DNA of 64,000 nucleotides from UBA4644 sp034933145 (GCA_034933145.1 JAYFOA010000012.1:48985-112984); one strand, 5' to 3'; numbered from the stretch's first letter, positions 55,413 to 63,822 are shown. Notes: generated by a model from the sequence alone, not told the origin. A program made the numbers and translations.

Positions 55413-57334
55413 ACCGCCTTTCCGTCTTCTTCCGGCAGGGACTCAGCTTCCAGCGCGGTTTTTTCCAGTGCCACCGCGACGCTCCCGCTGACCACTCCTA
55501 GGTCACGGAAGAATTGCCTGTGAAGGTCAAATATCTGCATTCTTTTTTTCCGCGAATCGATTGCGCCCAATTGATCCATCAAATAGAAATATGCGCAGTA
55601 CACCCGCTGAAAAAAGAAGCAGGACAGACCGTCGGATAAGCATTGATAAAAAAATAAAAGATTCCGTCTATAGACCTCATCAAATATTTCCATATATTTT
55701 TTTTCATCCTGATCGACGCATAAACGCAGCATTCTTTCGCTTTCCAGCCTTTTTAAATTCATCTTGCGCGCCAAATTGCGGAACATGACGGCATAGCGCT
55801 TTATATCCGCCGTCAGCTTTTCAAGCATCTCTCCGCGCTCCTCGACGGAAATCTTTTTTCTTTCCTCAGCAAGCAGTTCGTTTACCCGGTGCGGAAGAGG
55901 TTCTGTGCAATACTGCTCAATCAGCTTCGAAAATTTTTCCCTCCCTGCGCCCTTGATTTTTGCCCCGCCTTCAGTAGCGTTGTAAAAATGATGCTCCGGG
56001 CAATTGGAAATAATTGTTTCTATACCGGTCCGAAAATGTGCCCAGAGAAAATTGGACGGAAGCATGGTTCCATCGTTGCCCTCCACCATAACTGTAGGAA
56101 GCGCGTGGAAAAAATCCCGTTCCGGTTTTCCAACATCCTGCGAAATGACGGCGTCCTTGCTGTGTGTGGCGCCATCTGAGCTGTAGGATAAATCCTGCCC
56201 GACAAATATGATGGGGTCGGCGCCGAGGTGAATAGCGGAACCCGCCGCGAGATGTGCCACACTGGTGCCGGCGTCCAGCGCGCTTCCATCACCGATCATT
56301 GAGTTAACCCAACGATTAATCCCCTCTCCCATTCTGAAGATAGGCAGTTTTTCTCCCTCAAAGGAAGGAAGAATCCGAGGATCGGCCACTACGAGGGTAA
56401 AAAGGGCGATATCCGCCGGATACCGGTGGTCCTTAAAATGATACACATAGTCGATTTTTGAACGCTCAAGGACACATAGGATATCAGGTTTTATCCCTCT
56501 CTTGGTAAGCGGCACGATCGCCGATTCCGCACAGATCATGAGGCACTTGCCCTGGATCTTTTTCAGCAGCGGTATGCTTTTGTCGAGCGACGGCCCGTTG
56601 GAAACGATGACCGCCGTCACGCCCCGGAATTTGTCCTTCATGCTGCTGAGATACGGACTTCTGACGATTTCCTTTAAATTGGCGAAAAGATTGCGCATCC
56701 CCAGCATATCGTCCTGATGACTGTTCCCAACGCACGACATCACGAAGGTCAGCTTGCCAAAGATATACCGGTGAATCTCCAAATACTCCTGTTTGAAGTG
56801 CCGCGCTGCGGAAAAGGTAAATAATATGGTCGGATATGTGGCAACAAAGAAAAGCCTGCTGCAGAACGTTTCAGAAAATAGTTTGCCAAAGCAGGCGCTG
56901 TCGCCAACATAAAAAATGATCTTCTGCGTTTCAAAAAGGGGCGACAAATCGAAATAATACAGCATCGCCTTAAACAGGCAAACGTCCCGCTCGAACACAA
57001 CAACAACCGCTTGCGGCGGCTTTTTCGCAAACAATTCAAAAAGCGGATAGCCAAACCCGCAGCCATAGAGGAATGCCAGCGATGAATCCTCAAGGTGCAG
57101 TGAGCTTACCCACATCTCGGATTCTTTTATCGGATGCCCGCTTGTGATGTGGAACACGGCGCCGTCCCGTTTGTAAATGCAGACCGGGAGGCCTTCGGAG
57201 TTATATGTAATTTCAGTCCTCTCCCCCAGCGCTTCTTCCGAAACGCCGGACACGGTATCCTTAAGCCACTGCGGCAGCAATTCGAGGTTCTTTTGATACA
57301 TCGCTTGCGTCTCATCGGACTTTGCAATCTTCAT
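55409..57334 (-). CDS. maf: Maf-type nonulosonic acid glycosyltransferase (DUF115)
   Basis: A 641-residue cytoplasmic protein. The central DUF115/MptE-like domain has TAVIVSNGPSLDKSIPLLKK, PDILCVLERS, DAGTSVAHLAAGSAIHLGAD and FVGQDLSYS. The N- and C-terminal helical parts fit motility accessory factors, which transfer pseudaminic or legionaminic acid to flagellin Ser/Thr. No flagellin or other flagellar gene is in the window. It overlaps a small helical protein gene upstream (ATGA) and the GT2 gene downstream (GTGA). Confidence 0.9.
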   Translation of the reverse strand: MKIAKSDETQAMYQKNLELLPQWLKDTVSGVSEEALGERTEITYNSEGLPVCIYKRDGAVFHITSGHPIKESEMWVSSLHLEDSSLAFLYGCGFGYPLFELFAKKPPQAVVVVFERDVCLFKAMLYYFDLSPLFETQKIIFYVGDSACFGKLFSETFCSRLFFVATYPTILFTFSAARHFKQEYLEIHRYIFGKLTFVMSCVGNSHQDDMLGMRNLFANLKEIVRSPYLSSMKDKFRGVTAVIVSNGPSLDKSIPLLKKIQGKCLMICAESAIVPLTKRGIKPDILCVLERSKIDYVYHFKDHRYPADIALFTLVVADPRILPSFEGEKLPIFRMGEGINRWVNSMIGDGSALDAGTSVAHLAAGSAIHLGADPIIFVGQDLSYSSDGATHSKDAVISQDVGKPERDFFHALPTVMVEGNDGTMLPSNFLWAHFRTGIETIISNCPEHHFYNATEGGAKIKGAGREKFSKLIEQYCTEPLPHRVNELLAEERKKISVEERGEMLEKLTADIKRYAVMFRNLARKMNLKRLESERMLRLCVDQDEKKYMEIFDEVYRRNLLFFYQCLSDGLSCFFFQRVYCAYFYLMDQLGAIDSRKKRMQIFDLHRQFFRDLGVVSGSVAVALEKTALEAESLPEEDGKAV

Positions 57335-57669
57335 ACTCCGTCGTCCCCTTTCGCCCAGCCTTCGCTGAGCGGTAATAGGACATCCTCTAAAAGATCCGTG
57401 ATCCCGGCAATATCCTGGTTTTGCATATAAAAAAGCAGCGTTTTTAAAGCGGGCAACAACCGCTCGAGATCGATACGGGGCCGCTGTGAACGCTGGTCGG
57501 CCTCTATCACTGTTTCGAGCTTCGCCGCCGCTGTCAGAAGGTTTTTGATGCCCGCGGCATCCTCACCGATCCGAAATTGCTCCGCCGCCGTCTGCAAAAC
57601 GCCGTATATTCGCCCCTCCCGCGGCTCATATGCGGCTTGCCCTGCCTTTCTCTTCATCTCATTCATCAT
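57331..57669 (-). CDS. Small helical protein coupled to maf
   Basis: About 112 residues from the ATG at 57669 (or 57666), with GGAGGG upstream and overlap with the preceding small gene. It is predicted all-helical, with the acidic leucine-rich end LLFYMQNQDIAGITDLLEDV. It has no catalytic motif. Its size and end resemble FliS/FliT-like or Maf-associated helper proteins, but homology is not certain. The stop overlaps maf. Confidence 0.6.
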   Translation of the reverse strand: MMNEMKRKAGQAAYEPREGRIYGVLQTAAEQFRIGEDAAGIKNLLTAAAKLETVIEADQRSQRPRIDLERLLPALKTLLFYMQNQDIAGITDLLEDVLLPLSEGWAKGDDGV

Positions 57670-57895
57670 CGACGTTATCCCTCCACCCTCCAAGCTGATA
57701 CTGCGCAAGAATATTGAGGGTGCTGATGGCATGGCGGCGAAGCAATTCGTCGTATTTTTGAAGCAGCGCACTTTCCTCTTTTTCTTCCTCGTCCGATAAA
57801 ATGGCTTCTTTCAATAAAACTGCTTCCTCTCGGATCGCGGAGATCAGGCTGCGAAATTCCGAAAGTTCAGGATTTATGATCTCCTCCATCATCAT
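57659..57895 (-). CDS. Small acidic helical protein, first of the maf pair
   Basis: About 76-78 residues; three consecutive ATG codons at 57895, 57892 and 57889 follow GGGGGA, and the later ones have better spacing. It is rich in Glu, Leu and Ile, including EEAVLLKEAILSDEEEKEES, and ends in VDDE overlapping the next gene. No domain is recognised. It lies 13 bases after the CBS-nucleotidyltransferase gene. Confidence 0.55.
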   Translation of the reverse strand: MMMEEIINPELSEFRSLISAIREEAVLLKEAILSDEEEKEESALLQKYDELLRRHAISTLNILAQYQLGGWRDNVDDE

Positions 57896-57908
57896 TCCCC
57901 CGTTGATC

Positions 57909-58964
57909 CTATGGTTGATTAAACTCACTGTCATAATCCCTGCAGGCTTTTTGAAAGCTCTTGATGCCGCCGATATCGATCCAATACTCCCGGACGGGAA
58001 AAACACAGACCGGCTCTTTTTTGTTAAGGAGTACCTCGAACAGGCCGGTCATATCAAAAATGGAGTTTTGCGGCACATAGCTCAGCGTCTCAGGGCTCAG
58101 CACATAAATTCCCGCGTTGATGAAGCTCGCGTAGACCGGCTTTTCCTCAAAGCCGACCAAACGGTCGCGGCTCGCCTTGACGACGCCGTACGGCACCTGG
58201 TAGTCGTATGTGGTCACGGCGATCGTCGCTTTGGCCTGATGTTCCCGGTGAAAGTCGATCAGCTGCTCAAAGTCGAGCTTTGTAAGAATATCCCCGTTGA
58301 TCACAAGAATGGGTTCCTCCGTTTTAAACGGAAACAGGCTAAGGGATCCGGCCGTCCCCATGCGCTTTTCTTCCTCAAGATAGTGAATTTCCGCCCCATA
58401 ATCGGAGCCGTCGCCGAAATAACTTTTGATCTGCTCGGCGCGATAACTCACGGAAATGCAAATCCGCGTGAATCCGTGCCGTATCAGCTGTTCCAAAATA
58501 GTCTGCAGCACCGGTCTCCCGCCGATTTTGAGCATGGGCTTTGGGTAGCTGTCTGTCAGAGGCGCAAGCCTCCTTCCAAGCCCCCCTGCCATAATCACAA
58601 CCCAGCTTTTGCTGTGGGGATCGGTCAGCAATCCATCCAGCCGTTCAATTCCCACAACATGCCTGTCTTCATCTATCACCGGCAGGTGATGGACCTTATT
58701 CGCCTTTAATATACTGATGATGCTCTTTGGGTCGTTCAGCTTCGGAATTGTAATCGGATGCGGATTCATAATCTGGCTGACGGGGCTGTTTAAGGGAACT
58801 TTCTTTAGGATACCCCTTCGGATATCTCCATCAGTAACTGTACCGAGCAGCCTGTTTTCCTCGTCCGTCACGACGGCAATTTGCTGCGAGTTTTTATCCA
58901 GGAGTTCAATGACCTTATAAATCATCAAATCAGGAGGAACCAGCGCTTTTTCCCATTCGTCCAT
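57909..58964 (-). CDS. ptmE: CBS-domain sugar-1-phosphate guanylyltransferase (PtmE-like)
   Basis: A 351-residue protein. Two CBS domains (about 1-118; VTDGDIRRGIL, HHLPVIDED) are fused to a nucleotidyltransferase (about 120-345; VVIMAGGLGRRLAPLTDSYP, KPMLKIGGRPVL, VINGDILTKLDF, FINAGIYVLSPE). This architecture matches Campylobacter PtmE, which makes the GDP-linked glucosamine used in legionaminic acid synthesis. The CBS pair may sense adenine nucleotides. Confidence 0.85.
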   Translation of the reverse strand: MDEWEKALVPPDLMIYKVIELLDKNSQQIAVVTDEENRLLGTVTDGDIRRGILKKVPLNSPVSQIMNPHPITIPKLNDPKSIISILKANKVHHLPVIDEDRHVVGIERLDGLLTDPHSKSWVVIMAGGLGRRLAPLTDSYPKPMLKIGGRPVLQTILEQLIRHGFTRICISVSYRAEQIKSYFGDGSDYGAEIHYLEEEKRMGTAGSLSLFPFKTEEPILVINGDILTKLDFEQLIDFHREHQAKATIAVTTYDYQVPYGVVKASRDRLVGFEEKPVYASFINAGIYVLSPETLSYVPQNSIFDMTGLFEVLLNKKEPVCVFPVREYWIDIGGIKSFQKACRDYDSEFNQP

Positions 58965-59094
58965 GATGTGCCTCCGGCATACAGGAACGCGCCTTTAGAA
59001 AGGCGATGCTTCCTTAATATTGCTAACCCATTATATTTTTCAAAAACGCCCTTGGTTACATCGGCACCCGAGCCCGCCGTATAAGTGCCGGGGC

Positions 59095-60297
59095 TTATGG
59101 CGTATCGTTCCCCGGTGGTAAAAACGGCAAGCCCAGCTTTGCGCTGCTCGGTATATTGATGATCCGGCGCTCCAAGCTCTCTGCTGTCGGCAGATCCATC
59201 CGCGGACAGCTTTGAAAGCTGGGCAGCCGGTTCATCAACGTCCAGGCCGGGCGCGTTTTGATTCCCTGGCGATTCGTCTCCTCGAGGATCGAATCGCGCA
59301 GCGGGACATTTTCCTCCGACAGAATCAGCGTATTGAGCCAGTAGTTGCTTTTTCCATAAGCCGGTTCTGTAAAAACGCTGACCCCCGGCATACCCGCGAA
59401 GGACCTTTGGTATTCTTTCGCCAGCGCCCTTTTAAGGCAGATAAATTTTTCGATTTGCTCAAGCTGCGCGCAGCCGAGCGCTGCGTTCAGGTTGGGCATT
59501 CTGTAATTATATCCGACCTCGTCGTGCACAAACGCCCAGCGGTGCGGAAGCTTTGCCGTTGTCGTCAGGTGCTTTGCTTCCCTATAAAGCTCTTCATCCT
59601 CAGTCAAAATTGCGCCCCCCCCGCCTGTGGTCACGATTTTATTCCCATTGAAGCTGAGAGCCGAGAGCTTTCCGAACCTGCCGGTATGGATGTTTTTATA
59701 ATACGAGCCAAGCGATTCGGCGGCATCTTCAATCAAAGCAATTTGATAATCGCCGCACAGCCGTAAGATCCGATCGATATCCGCAGGGCACCCGAAGGTA
59801 TGCATAACAACCAGCGCGCGGATCGGCCGGTCCGTCAGTCTGTTATAACAGGTTTTACCGCGCATCACCGCAATCTTTTCGAGGTAACCGCCTAACCTTC
59901 CGCCATCAACTCCCAGCGAATCCATATCGCTGTCCGCCAAATGAGGGATTGCGCCGCAATAACATACGGCATTTGCCGTGGCAACAAAGGTCAATGCGGG
60001 GATCAGTACCTCGTCTCCCGGCCGCACTCCCGCCAGCTTCAGACAAATATGCAATGCCGAAGTGCCGTTGACCACCGCTGCGGCAAATTTTGCTCCTGTA
60101 AATCGGGATAAATCCGCCTCAAATTTGTCGACGGAGGAACCGACGGAGGATACATATCCGGAATCAATACACGCCTTTACATACTCCTGTTCCCGACCTG
60201 CAAAGTACGGCTCATGCAAAGCAACCGGTTCGTCTGTATTTTGCAGTACCATTTTCAGGACATCTGCGATTTCACGAGGGTTTACAGATTGGCTCAT
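59095..60297 (-). CDS. legC: PLP-dependent sugar aminotransferase (LegC-like)
   Basis: A 400-residue DegT/DnrJ/EryC1-family enzyme that adds the 4-amino group to the 4-keto sugar nucleotide. The ATG at 60297 overlaps the legB stop by ATGA; a longer frame lies within legB. Motifs are VNGTSALHICLKLAGV, PALTFVATANAV, IEDAAESLGS and the PLP-lysine loop SFNGNKIVTTGGGG. The 130 bases after the gene hold no supported feature before ptmE. Confidence 0.9.
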   Translation of the reverse strand: MSQSVNPREIADVLKMVLQNTDEPVALHEPYFAGREQEYVKACIDSGYVSSVGSSVDKFEADLSRFTGAKFAAAVVNGTSALHICLKLAGVRPGDEVLIPALTFVATANAVCYCGAIPHLADSDMDSLGVDGGRLGGYLEKIAVMRGKTCYNRLTDRPIRALVVMHTFGCPADIDRILRLCGDYQIALIEDAAESLGSYYKNIHTGRFGKLSALSFNGNKIVTTGGGGAILTEDEELYREAKHLTTTAKLPHRWAFVHDEVGYNYRMPNLNAALGCAQLEQIEKFICLKRALAKEYQRSFAGMPGVSVFTEPAYGKSNYWLNTLILSEENVPLRDSILEETNRQGIKTRPAWTLMNRLPSFQSCPRMDLPTAESLERRIINIPSSAKLGLPFLPPGNDTP

Positions 60298-61304
60298 AGC
60301 ACATACCCACCTGATTTGTAGAATTTTTGATTTTCCTTCTTTGAGAACCATTCCACTGTCCGTGTCAACCCCTCTCGAAAACCATCTGCTCCGCCAAATT
60401 CAGGCTTCCATCCGAACAGACGTTTTGCCTTCGACGTATCTGCATACAGCCGCCGGACCTCGCTTTTTTCCGGCCGAACACGTTCTTTCTCCGTGACCAC
60501 CTCAACGTTCGTATTCATAATCTGAGCGATGGTCCCTACCGTCTCCCCTATGGAAACCTCAAAATTACTTCCGATATTTACCGCCTCGCCCAAAGCCCCG
60601 TCACAGACAGCGACCTCACAAAATCCACGTACCGTATCAGATATAAAATTAAAGTCCCTTGTAGGAGTTAAAGAACCCAATTGAATCTTGCGTTTTCCCT
60701 GCACGATCTGGGTAATAATCGTCGGAATAACCGCCCGGTTGGATTGCCGCGGGCCGTAAGTATTGAACGGGCGGACAATCGATACCGGGGTGCCAAAGGA
60801 ATGATAGTACGAAAACGCGAGCTGATCGGCCGCGGTCTTTGACGCGGCATATGGAGATTGGGCTTGCAGCGGATGCACTTCCGAAATCGGTACAAACTGT
60901 GCTGTTCCGTATACTTCGCTTGTGGAGGTCTGTACAACCCGTTCGGTATCCAGTTCTCGTGCAGCCTGCAGCACATGAAGCGTCCCTTTAACGTTCGTGT
61001 CAAAATACGCGGCAGGTGAATAATATGAAAAAGGTATCGAAACCAAAGCTGCCAGATGAAAAACCGCATTGCATCCCTGCAAGGCGGCTTTTACACGATA
61101 GGGATCTCGGATATCCCCCTGAAATATTTCCAGCTGCTCCCGAATATTTTGAGGGGATTGATCCAGCCATCCCCATGAATTAAATGAATTGTAATATACA
61201 AAAGCACGAACTGCGCATCCTCTGCGGACCAGTTCTTCCGTCAGGTGCGAGCCAATAAACCCGTCTGCACCGGTAACCAATACTCTTTTTCCGATTAGAT
61301 TCAT
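60294..61304 (-). CDS. legB: Sugar-nucleotide 4,6-dehydratase, SDR family (LegB-like)
   Basis: A 336-residue extended SDR. The ATG at 61304 follows GGGGGGA; 24 upstream residues are unconserved. The NAD-binding motif is VTGADGFIGSHLTEEL, the catalytic Thr/Ser is in VVQTSTSEVYG and the YxxxK in YAASKTAADQ. In the legionaminic route it forms the 4-keto-6-deoxy intermediate from the GDP-linked sugar. It is first in the operon and divergent from the triple-DUF4183 gene. Confidence 0.9.
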   Translation of the reverse strand: MNLIGKRVLVTGADGFIGSHLTEELVRRGCAVRAFVYYNSFNSWGWLDQSPQNIREQLEIFQGDIRDPYRVKAALQGCNAVFHLAALVSIPFSYYSPAAYFDTNVKGTLHVLQAARELDTERVVQTSTSEVYGTAQFVPISEVHPLQAQSPYAASKTAADQLAFSYYHSFGTPVSIVRPFNTYGPRQSNRAVIPTIITQIVQGKRKIQLGSLTPTRDFNFISDTVRGFCEVAVCDGALGEAVNIGSNFEVSIGETVGTIAQIMNTNVEVVTEKERVRPEKSEVRRLYADTSKAKRLFGWKPEFGGADGFREGLTRTVEWFSKKENQKFYKSGGYVL

Positions 61305-61374
61305 TTTATTCCCCCCACCGATTCTGCGCCGTCCTTCCCTTCCAGTTATATTCCTGTTCAAACAAAATTGACAC

Positions 61375-61407
61375 ATCCGATGATCTGGATGCGCTTTTCC
61401 ATCGGAT
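61375..61407. promoter_or_regulatory. Inverted repeat between divergent legB and DUF4183 genes
   Basis: ATCCGATG and CATCGGAT form a perfect 8-bp inverted repeat with a 17-base spacer, 34 bases upstream of the plus-strand start. TTGACA lies at 61368-61373. Possible shared operator or leader hairpin. Confidence 0.4.
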
Positions 61408-61440
61408 ACCGAGTGCTTTCATTACCACGAGGTAAATTAT

Positions 61441-62826
61441 ATGTCCGAATACTGTCAATCACTTACCTGCAAACTGACCGATCAGTTTGGAAATCCGATC
61501 AATCCATACGCACCGGGGGCTGTTGCATATCATTCACCGACGGGCAGTTGCGAAAAGCATCGGTCTGTTACGATCGAAGGCTATGTTGCCGTCTACCTCA
61601 GAGAGGATAGAATATCTCTGCCGATTCCCTTTTGCATGATTTCGGATTTCTGTCTTTCCGTCCCTAAGGCAAGTTCCGTCACATACCAGGTAAAGAGCTT
61701 TCATACATGGGTGGTTGTCTGTAAAAGCAAAGGTTCCTCCGAGACCGGACAAACCAAGCTTTTGATCAGTATTGACACCTGTGCTTTCTCTTCAAAAGCA
61801 GTAAGCCTTTTGGTCCCGCAAATTGATTCCGACCTGCACATCATCGACAGTGTCTGTATCAGCACCGAACAGATTTTCGACCGTACGCAATTTCACAGTG
61901 AATGCTGCCTGATACACAAAAACTCTGAAATGCGGGTTGAAATCTCTCAATACAATACCATTGCCGACGGAACTAAGCGGACCTTCCTTGACAGTGATGA
62001 GATGAAAGAATATGGCTGCTGCGGAATCCTTTCCCCAACAGACGTTTCATATTTTAATGTTTTTGTGAATGGCCTGCTGCAGCCCCAAAAAAACTATATT
62101 CTCGAAAAAGGCAGGCTGTTCTTTACGACTCAAAACATCCCGTCAAAGGGCCAGAGCGTTACCATTCTGTTTGTCACTTGGAAAAACCTGAACTTTGAAA
62201 CAATGGATTCAATCGAATGGCAATACAACGCTGTTTCCAACGGGACGAAAAAAATTTATCGGAATCAGGATGAATTGCCGGAGTATAAAAGCCGCGGGAT
62301 TCCATCCCCCTGTGACGTATCTTTTTTCAACCTTTTTGTCAACGGCGTCCTTCAGCCAAAGAGCAATTATTATGTAAGAAATGGCATACTTGAATTGACC
62401 ACCAAGGATGCTCCGTCAAATGGAGCACTGATCATTTTGGAATCCGTCATTGTCCATACTCCGGAACAGCGACTGGTGCGAATGAACGCATTTGCTTATA
62501 ACGCCTATTCAAACGGAAGCAAAATATACACCAATCAAAATAATATCCCCATGTACGGTATGGACGGAATTGAGAAAGAGGAGGATTGCTCATACCAAAA
62601 TCTTTTTGTCAATGGCATCCTTCAGCCACATATAAATTACTGTATTCGTAAGAACTGTTTGATTTTCAGAACCGAAGATAGCCCGACCATAAACGCTCCG
62701 ATTACCCTGCAGTCCGTCGACAGTGCCATCGCGATTCCCTATTGTAAAACACAATTTTCAGAAAAAGCTCTCGCACACTGGAAAAAAATATATCAAACGA
62801 ATCAATATCTTGATGATTCTACTTAG
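61441..62826 (+). CDS. Surface protein with three DUF4183-like repeats
   Basis: A 461-residue protein with no signal peptide. GAGG lies 9 bases before the ATG. The N-terminal 165 residues are Cys-containing and beta-rich, with a CISTEQIFDRTQF segment. Three units of about 90 residues start at about 170, 259 and 349. Each has the pattern Y.....G.K....N...P.Y...GI....D.S..N.FVNG.LQP..NY and ends in an I.L/I.F strand. These are DUF4183-like. Such proteins occur in spore-formers and lack signal peptides when deposited by the mother cell. Divergence from the legionaminic operon makes it a candidate sugar acceptor. Confidence 0.75.
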   Translation: MSEYCQSLTCKLTDQFGNPINPYAPGAVAYHSPTGSCEKHRSVTIEGYVAVYLREDRISLPIPFCMISDFCLSVPKASSVTYQVKSFHTWVVVCKSKGSSETGQTKLLISIDTCAFSSKAVSLLVPQIDSDLHIIDSVCISTEQIFDRTQFHSECCLIHKNSEMRVEISQYNTIADGTKRTFLDSDEMKEYGCCGILSPTDVSYFNVFVNGLLQPQKNYILEKGRLFFTTQNIPSKGQSVTILFVTWKNLNFETMDSIEWQYNAVSNGTKKIYRNQDELPEYKSRGIPSPCDVSFFNLFVNGVLQPKSNYYVRNGILELTTKDAPSNGALIILESVIVHTPEQRLVRMNAFAYNAYSNGSKIYTNQNNIPMYGMDGIEKEEDCSYQNLFVNGILQPHINYCIRKNCLIFRTEDSPTINAPITLQSVDSAIAIPYCKTQFSEKALAHWKKIYQTNQYLDDST

Positions 62827-62966
62827 GTGCCTTGAATGTACGCCGAGGTAGCCGGAATAGCCGATCCTATTCCCATCGGCATCATTGTAATCCAGCGGGC
62901 GTAACGGAAATATAACGGAAACGCTATTTGTCCAATACTTCAAACTCACAAAAAATTTAAAAAAGT

Positions 62967-62994
62967 GCCGTTTTCATTTGAAAACGGCGTTTTT
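62967..62994. terminator. Terminator beside the CAT-anticodon tRNA remnant
   Basis: GCCGTTTTC pairs with GAAAACGGC across ATTT. GTTTTT follows on the plus strand and ACTTTTTT on the minus strand. It serves both the tRNA remnant direction and the DUF4183 gene direction. The 140 bases before it hold no supported gene. Confidence 0.75.
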
Positions 62995-62996
62995 AG

Positions 62997-63041
62997 TGGT
63001 TTCCGGGGCAGGATTTGAACCTACGACCTCCGGGTTATGAG
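62997..63041 (-). pseudogene. 3' half of a CAT-anticodon tRNA gene
   Basis: Reading the minus strand 5' to 3': anticodon loop CTCATAA, stem CCCGG, variable AGGTC, T arm GTAGG-TTCAAAT-CCTGC, acceptor CCCGGAA, A and CCA. The bases before the loop (GATAACA) cannot pair with CCCGG, so the 5' half is missing. It is tRNA-Met or tRNA-Ile2 type. The break in the anticodon loop again marks a recombination point. Confidence 0.8.
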
Positions 63042-63146
63042 TGTTATCATAGCTTGATCACATTTGGCTATGTCTTTTAAAATCTGTGTGAATACTGCGT
63101 TTTTTCAACCTAAATGGTTTCTAACTTGCAATATCTTTTACTGGTT
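63027..63146 (+). repeat. Direct repeat with tRNA anticodon fragment, right copy
   Basis: Shares CCTCCGGGTTATGAGTGTTATC exactly with the left copy at 47205 and then the blocks TCTTTTAAAATC, AATACTGCGTTTTTT, AACCTAA and GGTTTCTA, with an insertion of about 15 bases near 63050. The 63064-63288 plus frame inside and after it has no ribosome site and is not called. Confidence 0.75.
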
Positions 63147-63280
63147 TTTAAAGTTAATAACGGAAATCTACGATCCGATAAGCTTTAAGCCTTTCATGCC
63201 GAGTTTAGAAGTAGGCATTGGCGAAACAGTTGGCCTGATTAATTTTCTACGCAGTTCCCGCCGATCTACCTGCAGACAAT

Positions 63281-63303
63281 GTCAATAGAACCGTCCCCCT
63301 GTC
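63281..63303 (+). repeat. REP-like element, copy 1 (inverted relative to copy 2)
   Basis: GTCAATAGAACCGTCCCCCTGTC; its reverse complement matches the element at 63823-63845 at 19 of 23 positions. Confidence 0.65.
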
Positions 63304-63307
63304 ACCT

Positions 63308-63340
63308 CTACGCCCCTCATTTTCGAAGTGAGGGGCGTAG
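63308..63340. terminator. Hairpin at the end of the unknown AT-rich gene
   Basis: CTACGCCCCTCA pairs perfectly with TGAGGGGCGTAG around a 9-base loop. There is no strong U-tract on either side. It starts 4 bases beyond the minus-strand gene's stop. Confidence 0.6.
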
Positions 63341-63344
63341 AAAC

Positions 63345-63767
63345 TTAAGCTTTAAATTCGAATAACTCTACATTCTTATTTTTAAATGTTGCCACATCAA
63401 AATAAGGCGGCTCATTATCCCATATTTGATGGAATCTTACTATTGTTGAATCACTAATATTTACCTCTAAATAAACGATAAACTTTTTATCTGGGAAGGT
63501 CTGCATCAATGCTCTAAGCAGATTTTTTGCAATGGAAGCCCCAATCTTTTTAACTGCTTCTTTATTCTCTTCATTAGTCCTATTAAACAAGTGAAAATGG
63601 TTTTCTACAGCTTCACACTGCGTTTTGTCGGCAATAACAACTGAAATGTCTTCTTGATGGTGCCCTGCATCAAGAAATACTAATTCATGACCATCTCTAT
63701 CTTTCTTTACATAAAAGACAGGATAGATTACCGGTAACAATTCTAATAAAAGCTCATACTTTTTCAA
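63345..63767 (-). CDS. Unknown protein, 140 residues
   Basis: Starts at TTG 63767 with AGGAG 7 bases upstream. The protein is soluble, of mixed alpha/beta character, with the acidic and aromatic C-terminal motif RFHQIWDNEPPYFDVATF. No family is recognised. The gene is AT-rich compared with the legionaminic genes and is flanked on both sides by inverted REP-like elements, which suggests acquired cargo. Confidence 0.6.
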   Translation of the reverse strand: MKKYELLLELLPVIYPVFYVKKDRDGHELVFLDAGHHQEDISVVIADKTQCEAVENHFHLFNRTNEENKEAVKKIGASIAKNLLRALMQTFPDKKFIVYLEVNISDSTIVRFHQIWDNEPPYFDVATFKNKNVELFEFKA

Positions 63768-63822
63768 ATTATTATCTCCTCAATAACCCAAATATGTCAA
63801 TCCCTTGGCGATGGCCTTTAAA

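Noticed and set aside
63064..63288. A 74-codon plus-strand frame after the right island repeat, and its counterpart at 47219-47401
   Set aside because: Their similarity follows from the shared direct repeat; neither has a Shine-Dalgarno site and the frames diverge after the repeat.
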